Shown: in pieces, positions 16,194-28,413 of the stretch
Numbering within the stretch: the first letter of the stretch is position 1
How the letters are laid out: every line of letters begins with the position of its first letter
Assembly (NCBI RefSeq): GCF_945956965.1
Contig: NZ_CAMFJS010000002.1
Coordinates: 248,001-312,000, forward strand
Source: an uncultured Roseateles sp.
Lineage (GTDB): Bacteria > Pseudomonadota > Gammaproteobacteria > Burkholderiales > Burkholderiaceae_C
DNA length: 64,000 nucleotides
Reading direction: 5' to 3'
Notes under the pieces: model-generated
Databases searched by the model: none
What the model was told of the DNA's origin: nothing
The model's input: only the letters and a program-made list of their open reading frames with translations
Position numbers and translations under genes: made by a program

Positions 16194-17600
16194 TCACTCG
16201 ACGCGCAGATCGGCTTGCGCCAGGAATTCGCCCAGGCGATGGATTTGGCCGCTGGCTTGCAGCAAGCCGGTCAACGCCATCACGTACTCGTAAGCGACCT
16301 GGGCGCGCTCGGTGCGCAGCTTGGCCAGATTGAGTTCGGCGTCGATCAAATCCAGCGCCGTGCTGGTGCCCTGGCGCAGGCCGGCTTGGCGCAGGCGCAG
16401 CAGCTCCAGGCCCAGCTCGTCTTGCGGCGCCAGGCCGATGAATTGCTCGCGCGCACGTTCGGCGCTGCGCCACTGCTTTTCCACCAGTAGGGCGATGTCG
16501 CTGCGCGCCTGGGCATCGGCGGCATTGACCTGTTCGATCTGCTTGGCGTGCGAGCGCGACAAGGCCTCGTGGTCAAGCGAATCCCACAGATTCACCCGCA
16601 GGCCCACACCGGCCACCCAGTCGCGGTTATGGGTCAAATTGCTTTGGCCGAAGGCAAAGAGTTGCGGCTTGTTGAGCGCATCACCTGCCGCCTTGGCCTG
16701 CTCGGCCTGGCTGCGTTTGGCGGCCACTTTGGCCAGGCCGGGGTGGTGGGCCAGGGCTTGGTCAATGAACTCTTGCAGCGGCGCCAGTGGTTGGCTGCGC
16801 AGGGCCAGCGGCGTGCTGGGCGTGGGCGGCGTGCCGGCCAGCTTGACGCTGCGGGCCAGGGCCACCGCAGCCATCTCGGCATCGCTGCGCGCCTTACGGG
16901 CCTGGTGGCGGGCATCTTCCAGCGCGGCGCGGGCCTGCAGGCGCTCGAGCTGGGACACGACGCCCACCTTGAGCATCTTCTCCAGCGCCGCATCATGCTC
17001 GGCCACGCCTTGCACTACCGCCTCGCGCAAATCAGCGGCGCGGCGCGCCAGCTGGGTCTGGAAGTAGCGTTGCGCCAACTGGCCCAGCGCTTCTTCTTCG
17101 ATATGGCTCAGCTCGGCCTGCGCCTCGTCGCCCTGGGCTTTGCTCAAGCCGCGCGCCGCGTCGGCCGCACCGCCCATGTAAATGGGCCAGACCGCGTTGA
17201 GGATGGCGGTTTGATTGCTGTTGCGCCGCTCAAGCGTGTAGTCGGATGGCAGCGTGGGCAGGGGCGGCAAGAGGCCGGCGATGCCGGGTGGCAAAAGACC
17301 GATCGCGTTACCGAGCCCCTGGTTGAGCGGGTCCAGATTCAGGTCCAGGCTGGCCTTGTAGCTGTAGGCGGCGCCGTAGAGGCTGACGATGGGCCCGCCC
17401 AGCCGGGCAACGCCCTCGCTCTGCGCCTGGCGGTAGGCCAGGTTCGCGCGTGCGCCACCGAGTTGGTCGGAGCCCTCATGCAGGCGCTGGGCCGCTTCTT
17501 CCCAACTCAGCTTCGGGCCTGGCTGCAGAGCCTGTGCCTGCAACTGAGTCAAAGCGCTCAGCAGCAGGGCGGCTGCCACGGTACTCCGCAACAACAGCAT
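16194..17600 (-). CDS. TolC-like outer-membrane efflux protein
   Basis: 468 aa with an N-terminal signal peptide (VAAALLLSALTQLQAQA) and two OEP domains made of long Ala/Gln/Glu-rich helices (SWEEAAQRLHEGSDQLGGARANLAYRQ at the N-terminus; LLRLRQAGLRQGTSTALDLIDAELNLAKLR near the C-terminus). It provides the outer-membrane channel of the tripartite exporter. Its ATG lies only 4 bases after the dps stop, so the two genes are very probably co-transcribed and perhaps translationally coupled. Confidence 0.88.
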   Translation of the reverse strand: MLLLRSTVAAALLLSALTQLQAQALQPGPKLSWEEAAQRLHEGSDQLGGARANLAYRQAQSEGVARLGGPIVSLYGAAYSYKASLDLNLDPLNQGLGNAIGLLPPGIAGLLPPLPTLPSDYTLERRNSNQTAILNAVWPIYMGGAADAARGLSKAQGDEAQAELSHIEEEALGQLAQRYFQTQLARRAADLREAVVQGVAEHDAALEKMLKVGVVSQLERLQARAALEDARHQARKARSDAEMAAVALARSVKLAGTPPTPSTPLALRSQPLAPLQEFIDQALAHHPGLAKVAAKRSQAEQAKAAGDALNKPQLFAFGQSNLTHNRDWVAGVGLRVNLWDSLDHEALSRSHAKQIEQVNAADAQARSDIALLVEKQWRSAERAREQFIGLAPQDELGLELLRLRQAGLRQGTSTALDLIDAELNLAKLRTERAQVAYEYVMALTGLLQASGQIHRLGEFLAQADLRVE

Positions 17601-17604
17601 GGGC

Positions 17605-18123
17605 TTACTCTTCCAGCAGGCTACGCAGCATCCAAGCGGTTTGCTCGTGCACCGTCAGGCGTTGGGTGAGCAGGTCGGCGCTGGGCTCATCGGCGGCCTT
17701 TTCCACGGCGGGGAAGAGCTTGCGGGCGGTGCGCGCCACGGCCTCATGGCCTTCCACCAGAATGCGCACCATTTCCAGCGCCTTGGGGGGCGTGGTGGGC
17801 GCGTCGGACAGCGAGCTCAGCTGTGCAAACTGGGCGTATGAGCCCGGCGCCACATGGCCCAGGCTGCGGATGCGCTCGGCAATCGGGTCCACCGCATTCC
17901 ACAGCTCGGTGTACTGCGCCATGAACATGGTGTGCAGGGTGTTGAACATCGGCCCTGTCACATTCCAGTGGAAGTTGTGCGTGGTCAGGTAGAGGGTGTA
18001 GGTGTCGGCCAGCAAATGCGCCAGGCCGCTGGCGACCGCGGCGCGGTCTTTGTCGGAGATGCCGATATTGATCGCGCTGCTGCCGATGTTCTTGCCCTTG
18101 CTGGGTGCTGCCTTCTTGGCCAT
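17605..18123 (-). CDS. dps: Dps family ferritin-like DNA-protection protein
   Basis: 172 aa, normal Dps size. Ferroxidase-site residues are visible in THNFHWNVTGPMF, LHTMFMAQY and NAVDPIAERIRSLG. The N-terminus MAKKAAPSKGKNIG is lysine-rich, as in Dps proteins that bind DNA through a basic tail. It oxidises iron with peroxide and protects DNA. AGGAG lies 10 bases before the start. It is the first gene of the run leading into the exporter genes, an unusual association. katG and oxyR are 2-7 kb away. Confidence 0.92.
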   Translation of the reverse strand: MAKKAAPSKGKNIGSSAINIGISDKDRAAVASGLAHLLADTYTLYLTTHNFHWNVTGPMFNTLHTMFMAQYTELWNAVDPIAERIRSLGHVAPGSYAQFAQLSSLSDAPTTPPKALEMVRILVEGHEAVARTARKLFPAVEKAADEPSADLLTQRLTVHEQTAWMLRSLLEE

Positions 18124-18244
18124 GGGATGCTGCTCCTGGTTGGGGTTGAGTGAATGCGGTGTCGGCTCGCGACAGGCCCTGAGGACTCAGGGCTGTCATC
18201 CTAAGCGGGACTATAGGCCCGGCTCGGCGCTGGCCCTCGCCATC

Positions 18245-19219
18245 CTAGGGGTGAGCGGCCAGCTTTTGCAGCCGTTCGCCCAGTTCTTGCAACTCGCGCC
18301 GCAAGGCGGCTGGCTTGATGACGCGCCAGGCGAAAGGCCAGCGGCTGATCTCGCGGGCCAGCGCGGCCAGGTCATCGATCTGCGCGTGCAAGCTGACCGC
18401 ACCGGCGCTGTCTTCCAAGCGGCCCAACTCCGGGGCGATGTGCAGCCGCGCCGTGGCCAGCTCGGTGTGCAAGCGCATCTGCACGCTGTGGGTGCGCGGC
18501 AGCTCGGCAATCGCCTGGGCCAGATGGCCCAGCACATCGAAGTCCTTGGGCCGCAAGAAGCTGGCAGGCCGGGCCTCCACCGCCTCCACCCGGTCCAGGC
18601 GGAAGCAGCGCAAGGCCCGGCGCAGATGGCAGTGGCCCACGGCATACCAGGCACCGGCGCGGAAGGCCAAACCGTAGACGTCAACATCGCGCACGCTGGC
18701 CTCGCCCGAGGGCGCGCGGTAGCGCAGCTGCACCCGCTGCTGCGCCCGCGCCGCGGCGGACAAGGCCAGCAGCTCCTGGCTGCGCGGCAATGCGGCGGCT
18801 CGGCCATCGCGGGCTTCCATCGCCACCACCTCACTGACATCATGCAGCCGCTTTTGCAGCTTCTTGGGGCTGACGCGCTCCAGCTTCGCCTGGGTGCTGG
18901 CAATGGCAGGCAGGATGCCGTGCAGGCCCAGCTCGCGCGCCGCCCGCAAGCCCATCGCAAGGGCCAGGGTTTCGTCCTGCGTGAACATCAGCGGCGGCAG
19001 CTTGTGGCCGGGGCCGAGTTGATAGCCGCCGTCGCAGCCCCGGCTGGCCTGTACCGGCACACCCAGGGCCTGCAAGTGGCCGATGTAGCGGCGCACCGTG
19101 CGCGCATCTACCCCTAGGGTCTGCGCCAGCTCGGCCCCGCTGACTTTTTGCTTGGCCTGCAGCAACTCCAGCAGAGCCAGCACGCGGCTGGTGGGTTTGC
19201 TTTGGCTGTCAGCGGGCAT
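18245..19219 (-). CDS. YafY/WYL-domain transcriptional regulator
   Basis: 324 aa. An N-terminal winged helix (SRVLALLELLQAKQKVSGAELAQTLGVDARTVRRYI, split over about residues 10-46) is followed by a linker and a WYL-type ligand domain (DVYGLAFRAGAWYAVGHCHLRRALRCFRLDRVEAVE). Proteins of this class often regulate a divergent neighbour; here the LysE-type exporter gene starts 124 bp away on the other strand, so it is the obvious candidate target. Confidence 0.88.
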   Translation of the reverse strand: MPADSQSKPTSRVLALLELLQAKQKVSGAELAQTLGVDARTVRRYIGHLQALGVPVQASRGCDGGYQLGPGHKLPPLMFTQDETLALAMGLRAARELGLHGILPAIASTQAKLERVSPKKLQKRLHDVSEVVAMEARDGRAAALPRSQELLALSAAARAQQRVQLRYRAPSGEASVRDVDVYGLAFRAGAWYAVGHCHLRRALRCFRLDRVEAVEARPASFLRPKDFDVLGHLAQAIAELPRTHSVQMRLHTELATARLHIAPELGRLEDSAGAVSLHAQIDDLAALAREISRWPFAWRVIKPAALRRELQELGERLQKLAAHP

Positions 19220-19342
19220 GGGGCGGGGTTTGCGTAGGCAAACAAATCGATATAGGGCGGATTCTGTCCTGATTGCTGCTTAGACTGCCAGCCGTTTTCC
19301 ATTCATCGTGCTGACGCCCGCCTAACCCCACCTACCTCCGCC

Positions 19343-19999
19343 ATGCAAACCGCCAACAGCTTGTGGATCTTCTTTGCCCTGACCTTGGGCATCATTGCCC
19401 TGCCTGGGCTGGACATGGCCTTCATCGCCGGCAGCGCCACGGCCGGCGGCCTGCGGGGTGGGCTGGTGGCCGTGGCCGGCGTGGTGGCGGGCGGCTTGGT
19501 GCATGTGCTGCTCAATGTGCTGGGCCTGGCGGCTTTGCTGATGCTGTGGCCGGGTGCGTTTCAGGCTCTGCTGCTGGCGGGCTGCGTCTATATGGCCTGG
19601 ATTGGCTGGGGCATGGTGCGTGCGCCCATCTCGGCCGATGAGGGTGCCAGTGCGGACGCTGCGGCAGCGCCACCACCGCCGGCCTTGGCCTCGATGCCAC
19701 GTGTTTTCATGCGCGGCATGATGAGCTGCTTGCTCAACCCCAAGGCCTATGCCTTCATGCTGGCCGTCTTCCCTGCCTATTTGCAGGTGGCGCAGCGCAG
19801 CGTGGCGGCGCAGGCGGCCTTGCTGGCCGCCATCATTGCCGGCAACCAAATCGTGGTCTACGGAGCTGTGGCAGCTGCAGCAGCCGGGGCGCGCCATTGG
19901 CTGGGGCCGCGAGGCGCCACGGCGGCTTGGATGGTGCGTGGCGTGGGTCTGGTGCTGATGCTGGCCGCTGCCTTCACGCTGTGGCGGGCCTGGCCCTGA
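19343..19999 (+). CDS. LysE/RhtB family exporter
   Basis: 218-aa inner-membrane protein with six hydrophobic segments. The family N-terminus has PGLDMAFIAGSATAGGLRGGL (PGP/PGL-type loop after helix 1), and SCLLNPKAYAFMLAVFP is the helix-4 motif NPKxxxFxxAxFP. Members export amino acids such as lysine, threonine or homoserine lactone. The loop between helices 3 and 4 is Ala/Pro-rich. Divergent from the WYL regulator. Confidence 0.86.
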   Translation: MQTANSLWIFFALTLGIIALPGLDMAFIAGSATAGGLRGGLVAVAGVVAGGLVHVLLNVLGLAALLMLWPGAFQALLLAGCVYMAWIGWGMVRAPISADEGASADAAAAPPPPALASMPRVFMRGMMSCLLNPKAYAFMLAVFPAYLQVAQRSVAAQAALLAAIIAGNQIVVYGAVAAAAAGARHWLGPRGATAAWMVRGVGLVLMLAAAFTLWRAWP

Positions 20000-20002
20000 A
20001 GT

Positions 20003-20107
20003 TCAGCTGGCGCTGTGGCGCATCCAGTCGACGATGAATTGCGCGCCCAGGGCGCTGCCGGAGAGCTGAATGGCCAAGCCGAGCAAGTGGCGGGGTTTGT
20101 TGAACAT
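20003..20107 (-). CDS. 34-aa small protein downstream of katG
   Basis: The ATG at 20107 is preceded by AAGGAG with 9-base spacing. The reading frame MFNKPRHLLGLAIQLSGSA... ends at a TGA (20003-20005) after 34 codons. It has a short amphipathic/hydrophobic stretch (LLGLAIQLSGSALGAQFIV) and a Trp-Met-Arg tail. It lies 81 bp after the katG stop on the same strand, with a hairpin between them. The strong SD and operon-like position support translation; no function is recognised. It may be a membrane-associated small protein. Confidence 0.55.
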   Translation of the reverse strand: MFNKPRHLLGLAIQLSGSALGAQFIVDWMRHSAS

Positions 20108-20139
20108 GATGGGGTTCTCCTTTTGGGGTGGATGCACCG

Positions 20140-20163
20140 GGGGCTGAGCCGCAGCCCAGCCCC
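20140..20163 (-). other. Hairpin between katG and the 34-aa gene
   Basis: GGGGCTG pairs with CAGCCCC across a 10-base loop. No T-tract follows on the minus strand, so it may attenuate or stabilise the transcript rather than end it. Confidence 0.45.
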
Positions 20164-20188
20164 GATGCGGTGGCGCTAGAACAAGTGC

Positions 20189-22845
<2,657 letters not shown>

Positions 22846-23184
22846 ATGTCCAAGCCTGCAAATTTCACGCGCTTTTCACTGCAATCTCTGCGCCCGGCCG
22901 CTTTGCTGCTTGCAGCGGCTTGGGCGATCAGCGGCCCGGCGCAGGCGGCTGAGGGCGGCTCAGCTACCTCAGCCGCATCGGCGCCTGCCGCCGAGCGCAG
23001 CCGCGCCGAGGTGGTGGCCGAACTGGTGAAGGCCCGCGCCGAAGGTCAGATGCCTGCAGACAACGAGGTCGACCCCTTCACCACCCAGCGCCGTGCCGAG
23101 GCCAAGCAGCGTGAAGAGCGGCGCCTGGCGGCGCTCAAGACTGAGCAGGCCAGCATGGCCGGCAAGGCCACGCGCCCTCAGTAG
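22846..23184 (+). CDS. DUF4148-like exported protein
   Basis: 112 aa with a signal peptide (AALLLAAAWAISGPAQA). The mature protein is Ala-rich and then has RAEVVAELVKARAEGQMPADNE, the DUF4148-like core (R-x-E-V-x-x-E-L-x-x-A-x-x-x-G). A charged helical tail (QRRAEAKQREERRLAALK) follows. Such small periplasmic proteins are abundant in Burkholderiales; their function is unknown. A GGAG lies 9 bases before the ATG. Confidence 0.68.
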   Translation: MSKPANFTRFSLQSLRPAALLLAAAWAISGPAQAAEGGSATSAASAPAAERSRAEVVAELVKARAEGQMPADNEVDPFTTQRRAEAKQREERRLAALKTEQASMAGKATRPQ

Positions 23185-23209
23185 GAGGCAAGCCGCTGCG
23201 GGAGTTGCT

Positions 23210-24085
23210 TCAAGCCAGCGAGGGCAGGGCGCTCACCCCAAGACCTGAGGCGCTGCCCCGGGCCAGCTCCAGCCCCAGCAGGGCGCGCTTGGTCTGCGGC
23301 CCCCAGCGGTATTCACCAAAGTCGGCATTGGCGCGTATGACGCGGTGGCAGGGGATCAGATAGGCAATCGGGTTGGCCGCCACGCAGCTGGCCACCGCGC
23401 GAACGGCCTGCGGCGCGCCGGCCAGACGGGCCAGCTGGCTGTAGGACAAGACCTGACCCTCAGGGATGGCCAGCAGGGCTTGCCACACCTTCAGGCGCAG
23501 GGGCGTGCCGCTCATCAAAAGGCCCAGGGGCAGACGCGCGCCTTGGCCGCTGAGCCGGCGCTGCACTTCGGCGGTCATGGGGGCCAGCTCTTTTGGCGCC
23601 TCACGCCAACGGGCCTGGGGCAGGGCGCCGGCGGCCTCGCGCTCGATCAGTTCGGCCGGGGTGGCATCAGCCATGAAGACCAGGCGCATCACGCCGCGCT
23701 CACTCGCGGCCAGCCAGATGGGGCCCAGCACGGTGTCTGCCGTGGCCCATTGCAGTTCAAGTCCCGCGCCGCCGCGCTTGAACTCACCCGGCGTCAAGCC
23801 GACCAGGCCAACGAACAGATCGTGCAAGCGCGAGGGGCCTGACAGCCCAGCGGCCAGCGCCGCCTCGAGCACCGACTCTGCCCGGGCCAGGCTGGCCTTG
23901 GCGCGGTCCAGGGCCAGCGCCTGCGAGAACTCCTTGGGCGTGACACCGGCCATGCCGAGAAAGCCGCGCTGAAAATGAAATGGGCTCTGCCCCGCTTGCG
24001 CGGCCAAGTCCTGCAGGGCCGGGGGCGTGTCGGCCGCCGCCAGCTGTTCGATCGCCTTGCGGATGCGTTGGTAGCGTGCGTCCAT
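23210..24085 (-). CDS. AraC-type HTH / O6-methylguanine-DNA methyltransferase (Ada C-terminal type)
   Basis: 291 aa. Residues 1-105 form an AraC-like helix-turn-helix pair (LQDLAAQAGQSPFHFQRGFLG; TPKEFSQALALDRAK). Residues 115-275 are a methyltransferase domain with the active site PCHRV at 245-249 (Cys246) and the DNA-binding arginine finger region QAVRAVASCVAANP. Compared with full-length E. coli Ada, the N-terminal zinc/methyl-phosphotriester domain is missing, so it can repair O6-alkylguanine but probably cannot sense phosphotriesters. Monocistronic, minus strand. Confidence 0.9.
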   Translation of the reverse strand: MDARYQRIRKAIEQLAAADTPPALQDLAAQAGQSPFHFQRGFLGMAGVTPKEFSQALALDRAKASLARAESVLEAALAAGLSGPSRLHDLFVGLVGLTPGEFKRGGAGLELQWATADTVLGPIWLAASERGVMRLVFMADATPAELIEREAAGALPQARWREAPKELAPMTAEVQRRLSGQGARLPLGLLMSGTPLRLKVWQALLAIPEGQVLSYSQLARLAGAPQAVRAVASCVAANPIAYLIPCHRVIRANADFGEYRWGPQTKRALLGLELARGSASGLGVSALPSLA

Positions 24086-24163
24086 ATTGCTTTGCTGCTT
24101 GTGGGATGCCGCTGATTGTGCGCAGCCACCTTGCCGCCGGCCACCCGATTCTTGCGCCAGGCC

Positions 24164-25090
24164 TCAGGACAGTCGCGTCACCCCGGCCAGCTCGCAGTCA
24201 TAGACGGCATTGCGCAGCGCGGCAATGGCCTCGTAGCGGGTGAAGGTCTTGCGCCAGGCCAGCACCACCCGGCGGGTGGGCACCGGTGCGGCGAAGGGGA
24301 TGAAGCGCAGATGGTCCAGCTCTTGGCGCTGTTTGGGCACCGACATGGCCGGCACCACGGTCACGCCCATGCCCGAGGCGACCATGTGTTTGATGGTTTC
24401 CAGCGAGCTGCCTTCGAAGCTCTTGCGAATGCCTTCGGCGTCGCTGGAAAAGCGCGCGAATTCCGGGCAGACCTCCAGCACCTGATCGCGGAAGCAGTGG
24501 CCGGCGCCCAGCAGCAACATGGTTTCTTGCTTCAGCTCCTGGGTGCTGATGCTGCTGCACTGGGCCAAGGGGTGCTTGGCGGGCACGGCGACCATGAAGT
24601 CTTCGTCGTACAGCGGCGCCACGGCCAGGCCGGTGTCGGGGAAGGGTTCGGCCAGGATGGCGCAGTCCAGCTCGCCGGTGCGCAACATATCGAGCAGGCG
24701 CACGGTGAAGTTCTCCTGCAGCATCAGCGGCATCTGCGGATAGTCTTCAATCACCCGCTTGACCAGCTCGGGCAGCAGATAGGGGCCGATGGTGTGGATC
24801 AGGCCCAGGCGCAACTCACCGGCCAGGGGATCTTGGCCGCGCTTGGCGATTTCCTTGATGGCATGGGCTTGCTCCAGCACCGACTGGGCCTGGCGCACGA
24901 TGTCTGCGCCCAGGGCGGTGACCGAGACCTCGGCGGCGCCGCGCTCGAAGATCTTCACATCCAGCTCTTCTTCCAGCTTCTTGATCGCCACGCTCAAAGT
25001 GGGCTGCGACACAAAGCAGGCTTCGGCGGCACGGCCGAAATGCCGCTCGCGGGCCACGGCGACGATGTAACGCAACTCGGTCAGGGTCAT
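24164..25090 (-). CDS. oxyR: Hydrogen-peroxide-sensing regulator OxyR
   Basis: LysR-type regulator, 308 aa, with the N-terminal helix-turn-helix [19 protein letters not shown]. The redox pair is in [12 protein letters not shown], at Cys199 and Cys208, the same numbering as E. coli OxyR; this motif separates OxyR from other LysR proteins. It activates peroxide defence genes; katG and dps in this window are likely targets. Its start lies 169 bp from panB, divergently. Confidence 0.95.
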   Translation of the reverse strand: MTLTELRYIVAVARERHFGRAAEACFVSQPTLSVAIKKLEEELDVKIFERGAAEVSVTALGADIVRQAQSVLEQAHAIKEIAKRGQDPLAGELRLGLIHTIGPYLLPELVKRVIEDYPQMPLMLQENFTVRLLDMLRTGELDCAILAEPFPDTGLAVAPLYDEDFMVAVPAKHPLAQCSSISTQELKQETMLLLGAGHCFRDQVLEVCPEFARFSSDAEGIRKSFEGSSLETIKHMVASGMGVTVVPAMSVPKQRQELDHLRFIPFAAPVPTRRVVLAWRKTFTRYEAIAALRNAVYDCELAGVTRLS

Positions 25091-25259
25091 GGGTTCGGCT
25101 TTCTGCTGGGCAGCTGGCTGCGGGCAAAGTCGCTATTGTCAGGGGCGAAGGGCAAACGGTGCTTGCGGCATGGAAAGGGGCTCACGGCTACACTTCGGGC
25201 CGCTGGTAGGGGACTTTGACTTGCCGGCTCAGCTTTTCTTTCAACGCTCAGGTGCCATC

Positions 25260-26066
25260 ATGACCGAACGCAAACCCATCAGCATCCAGCGCCTGTTGGA
25301 CATGCACGCTAGCGGCGAAAAAATCGCCATGCTGACCTGCTACGACGCCGCCTTTGCCACGCTGCAGGATGAGGCGGGCGTGGACGTGCTCTTGGTCGGC
25401 GACTCGCTGGGCAATGTGCTGCAAGGCCAGACCAGCACGGTGCCGGTGAGCCTGGAAGAAATGGTCTATCACACCCGCTGTGTGGCGCGAGGCCGCAAGA
25501 ACGCCTGGGTGATCGGCGATCTGCCCTTTGACAGCTATCAAGCCAGCCCACAAGAAGCCTGGAAAAGCGCCGCCGCGCTGGTCAAGGCCGGCGCGCATAT
25601 GGTCAAGCTTGAAGGCGGCGGCTGGACCGCGCCGGTGGTCAAGTTCATCGTCGAGCGCGGCATTCCGGTGTGCGCCCATCTGGGCCTGACGCCGCAGACC
25701 GCCACCATGCTGGGCGGCTTCAAGGTGCAGGGCCGCGACGATGCCGCCGCCGCGCTGCTCAAACGCCAGGCCATCGAACTGGCCGAGGCCGGCGCGCAAA
25801 TGCTGGTGCTGGAGATGGTGCCGGCCGGCCTGGCCGCCGATCTGACCCAGACCCTGAACATCCCCGTCATCGGTATCGGTGCCGGTGTGGGCTGCTCCGG
25901 CCAGGTGCTGGTGCTGCACGACATGCTCAACATCACGCCCGGCCGCCGACCGCGCTTCGTCAAGAACTTCATGGCCGGCGCGGCCTCGGTGCAAGACGCC
26001 GTGGCGCGTTATGTGGCCGAGGTCAAGATGCAGACCTTCCCGCAGAATGATCTGCACAGCTATTGA
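25260..26066 (+). CDS. panB: 3-methyl-2-oxobutanoate hydroxymethyltransferase
   Basis: First committed step of pantothenate synthesis: adds hydroxymethyl from methylene-THF to alpha-ketoisovalerate. 268 aa from the ATG at 25260 ([16 protein letters not shown]); the frame is open further upstream but without family similarity. Conserved blocks: [39 protein letters not shown] and [20 protein letters not shown]. panC follows after 51 bp, forming a panBC operon. Confidence 0.94.
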   Translation: MTERKPISIQRLLDMHASGEKIAMLTCYDAAFATLQDEAGVDVLLVGDSLGNVLQGQTSTVPVSLEEMVYHTRCVARGRKNAWVIGDLPFDSYQASPQEAWKSAAALVKAGAHMVKLEGGGWTAPVVKFIVERGIPVCAHLGLTPQTATMLGGFKVQGRDDAAAALLKRQAIELAEAGAQMLVLEMVPAGLAADLTQTLNIPVIGIGAGVGCSGQVLVLHDMLNITPGRRPRFVKNFMAGAASVQDAVARYVAEVKMQTFPQNDLHSY

Positions 26067-26960
<894 letters not shown>

Positions 26961-26976
26961 TGGCCTTACAGCGCGG

Positions 26977-26992
26977 GGCCCCAGCCGGGGCC
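26977..26992. terminator. Possible bidirectional hairpin between panC and the FKBP gene
   Basis: GGCCCC, loop AGCC, GGGGCC, flanked by an outer CAGCG/CGCTG pair (26969-26973, 26996-27000). It lies between convergent genes. No T-run follows, so intrinsic termination is uncertain. Confidence 0.4.
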
Positions 26993-27011
26993 AGCCGCTG
27001 CAGATATTGCT

Positions 27012-27482
27012 TTACTTGACGGTCAGCAGTTCCACGTCGAACACCAGGGCCGCGTTGGGCGGAATCACGTTGCCGGCGCCTGCCGTGCCGTAGGCCATGC
27101 TTGCCGGGATGATCAAGGTGCGCTTGCCGCCTGCCTTCATGCCCAGGATGCCCAGCTGCCAGCCCTGAATCACCGAAGTCACGCCCAGGGTGAAGCCAAA
27201 CGGCTTGCCGCCCACGGTGCTTTCGAACTTGGCGCCGCGCAGATCAGCGGCCTTTTGGTCATACAACCAGCCGGTGTAATTCACCGTCAGCACGCTGCCG
27301 CCGACGGCTGTGGCGCCGGTGCCGACCGCGGTGTCGTTCGTCTTGAGTGCGGTGACGGAGGCCCAGCCTGCGCTGTCTGTTGAGCTGCCTGCGTCATTGC
27401 CACCGCCGCAGGCGCTGAGGCCCAGGGTCGCGACGAGGACGGTGGCAGCCAAGTTCGAGGCACGGAAAAAAGGCTTGATCAT
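27012..27482 (-). CDS. FKBP-type peptidyl-prolyl isomerase, lipoprotein
   Basis: 156 aa from the ATG at 27482 (MIKPFFRASNLAATVLVATLGLSAC), giving a lipoprotein signal with lipobox LSAC. After a short Gly/Ser linker comes one FKBP domain: VNYTGWLYD, FGFTLGVTSVIQGWQLGILGMKAGGKRTLIIP and NAALVFDVELL, so most proline-isomerase pocket residues are present. It is expected in the periplasm, anchored to a membrane. Divergent from a second isomerase of a different fold, the cyclophilin at 27688. Confidence 0.9.
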   Translation of the reverse strand: MIKPFFRASNLAATVLVATLGLSACGGGNDAGSSTDSAGWASVTALKTNDTAVGTGATAVGGSVLTVNYTGWLYDQKAADLRGAKFESTVGGKPFGFTLGVTSVIQGWQLGILGMKAGGKRTLIIPASMAYGTAGAGNVIPPNAALVFDVELLTVK

Positions 27483-27687
27483 GATGAGTAGACAAACTTT
27501 TGTTGAAAGTGAAGACGCGGGCAAAAAAACAATCAAGCCCTTGGCGGATCGAAGGCCGCGATTTTGCGCGCATTTGTTGGCTGGCTTGTTTCACCCGCCG
27601 CACTTCTCAGGCGCCATTCGCACATGACCTGTCATCCCCTGATCACGCTGCGGCGTTGAAAGCCCTGTCAACAGGGAGTTTTCAAGC

Positions 27688-28413
27688 ATGCGTACCGATC
27701 TTTGTACTGACCGAAATCTCAGCCATCGCCGTGCTTTCGGCACCCGCACGCTCACGGCCGCGGCCCTGGTGCTGAGCAGCATTTTGCTGAGCGCCTGCGG
27801 CGGTGGTGGTGATGGCGGCAATGACCGCCTGCCCCTGCCCACACCCAATCCGAACCCCCGCCCCAATACCCTGAGCTGCAGCAGCGAAGGCCTGGCCAAG
27901 TCAGCGCAAAGCAGCTATGCCACCGTGTGCATGCTGACCAGCAGCGGCGAAATCGTGTTTGAGCTTTACACGCCCTACGCGCCGGTGACGGTCAACAACT
28001 TCCTGCGTTATGTGGCCGATGGCGCCTACAGCAACACCTTGTTCCACCGGGTGGATCGCGACTTCGTGATCCAGGGCGGGGCTTACACCAGTGGCATGGT
28101 GGAGCGTTTCCCGGCCTACGCCCCCATCGTGTCTGAAAGCAATAACGGCCTGGCCAATCTGCCCGGCACCCTGGCGATGGCGCGGCGCGGCGACCCCAAT
28201 AGCGCCACCAACCAGTTCTTCATCAATGTGGTCGACAACCCCGGGCTTGACTACAAAAACGCGGCCCAACCGGGCTACACCGTCTTCGGCCGCGTCATCT
28301 CCGGCATGGCCACGGTGCAGGCCATCAATGCGGTGCCCACTTACCGCTACAGTGATACCGATCTCCGGCCACAACAAGAAGTGTTGATCTATTGGGTGCA
28401 ACGCCTGAAGTAA
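27688..28413 (+). CDS. Cyclophilin-type peptidyl-prolyl isomerase, lipoprotein
   Basis: 241 aa. The lipoprotein signal is TAAALVLSSILLSAC followed by a Gly-rich and Pro/Asn-rich linker (PLPTPNPNPRPN). The cyclophilin domain from about residue 75 has GEIVFELYTPYAPVTVNNF, LFHRVDRDFVIQGGAY, ATNQFFINVVDN and YTVFGRVISGM; the catalytic Arg is in FHRV. AGGGAG lies before the ATG. Its TAA overlaps the ATG of the next gene (TAATG), linking it with a membrane protein and an ABC ATPase. Confidence 0.9.
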   Translation: MRTDLCTDRNLSHRRAFGTRTLTAAALVLSSILLSACGGGGDGGNDRLPLPTPNPNPRPNTLSCSSEGLAKSAQSSYATVCMLTSSGEIVFELYTPYAPVTVNNFLRYVADGAYSNTLFHRVDRDFVIQGGAYTSGMVERFPAYAPIVSESNNGLANLPGTLAMARRGDPNSATNQFFINVVDNPGLDYKNAAQPGYTVFGRVISGMATVQAINAVPTYRYSDTDLRPQQEVLIYWVQRLK

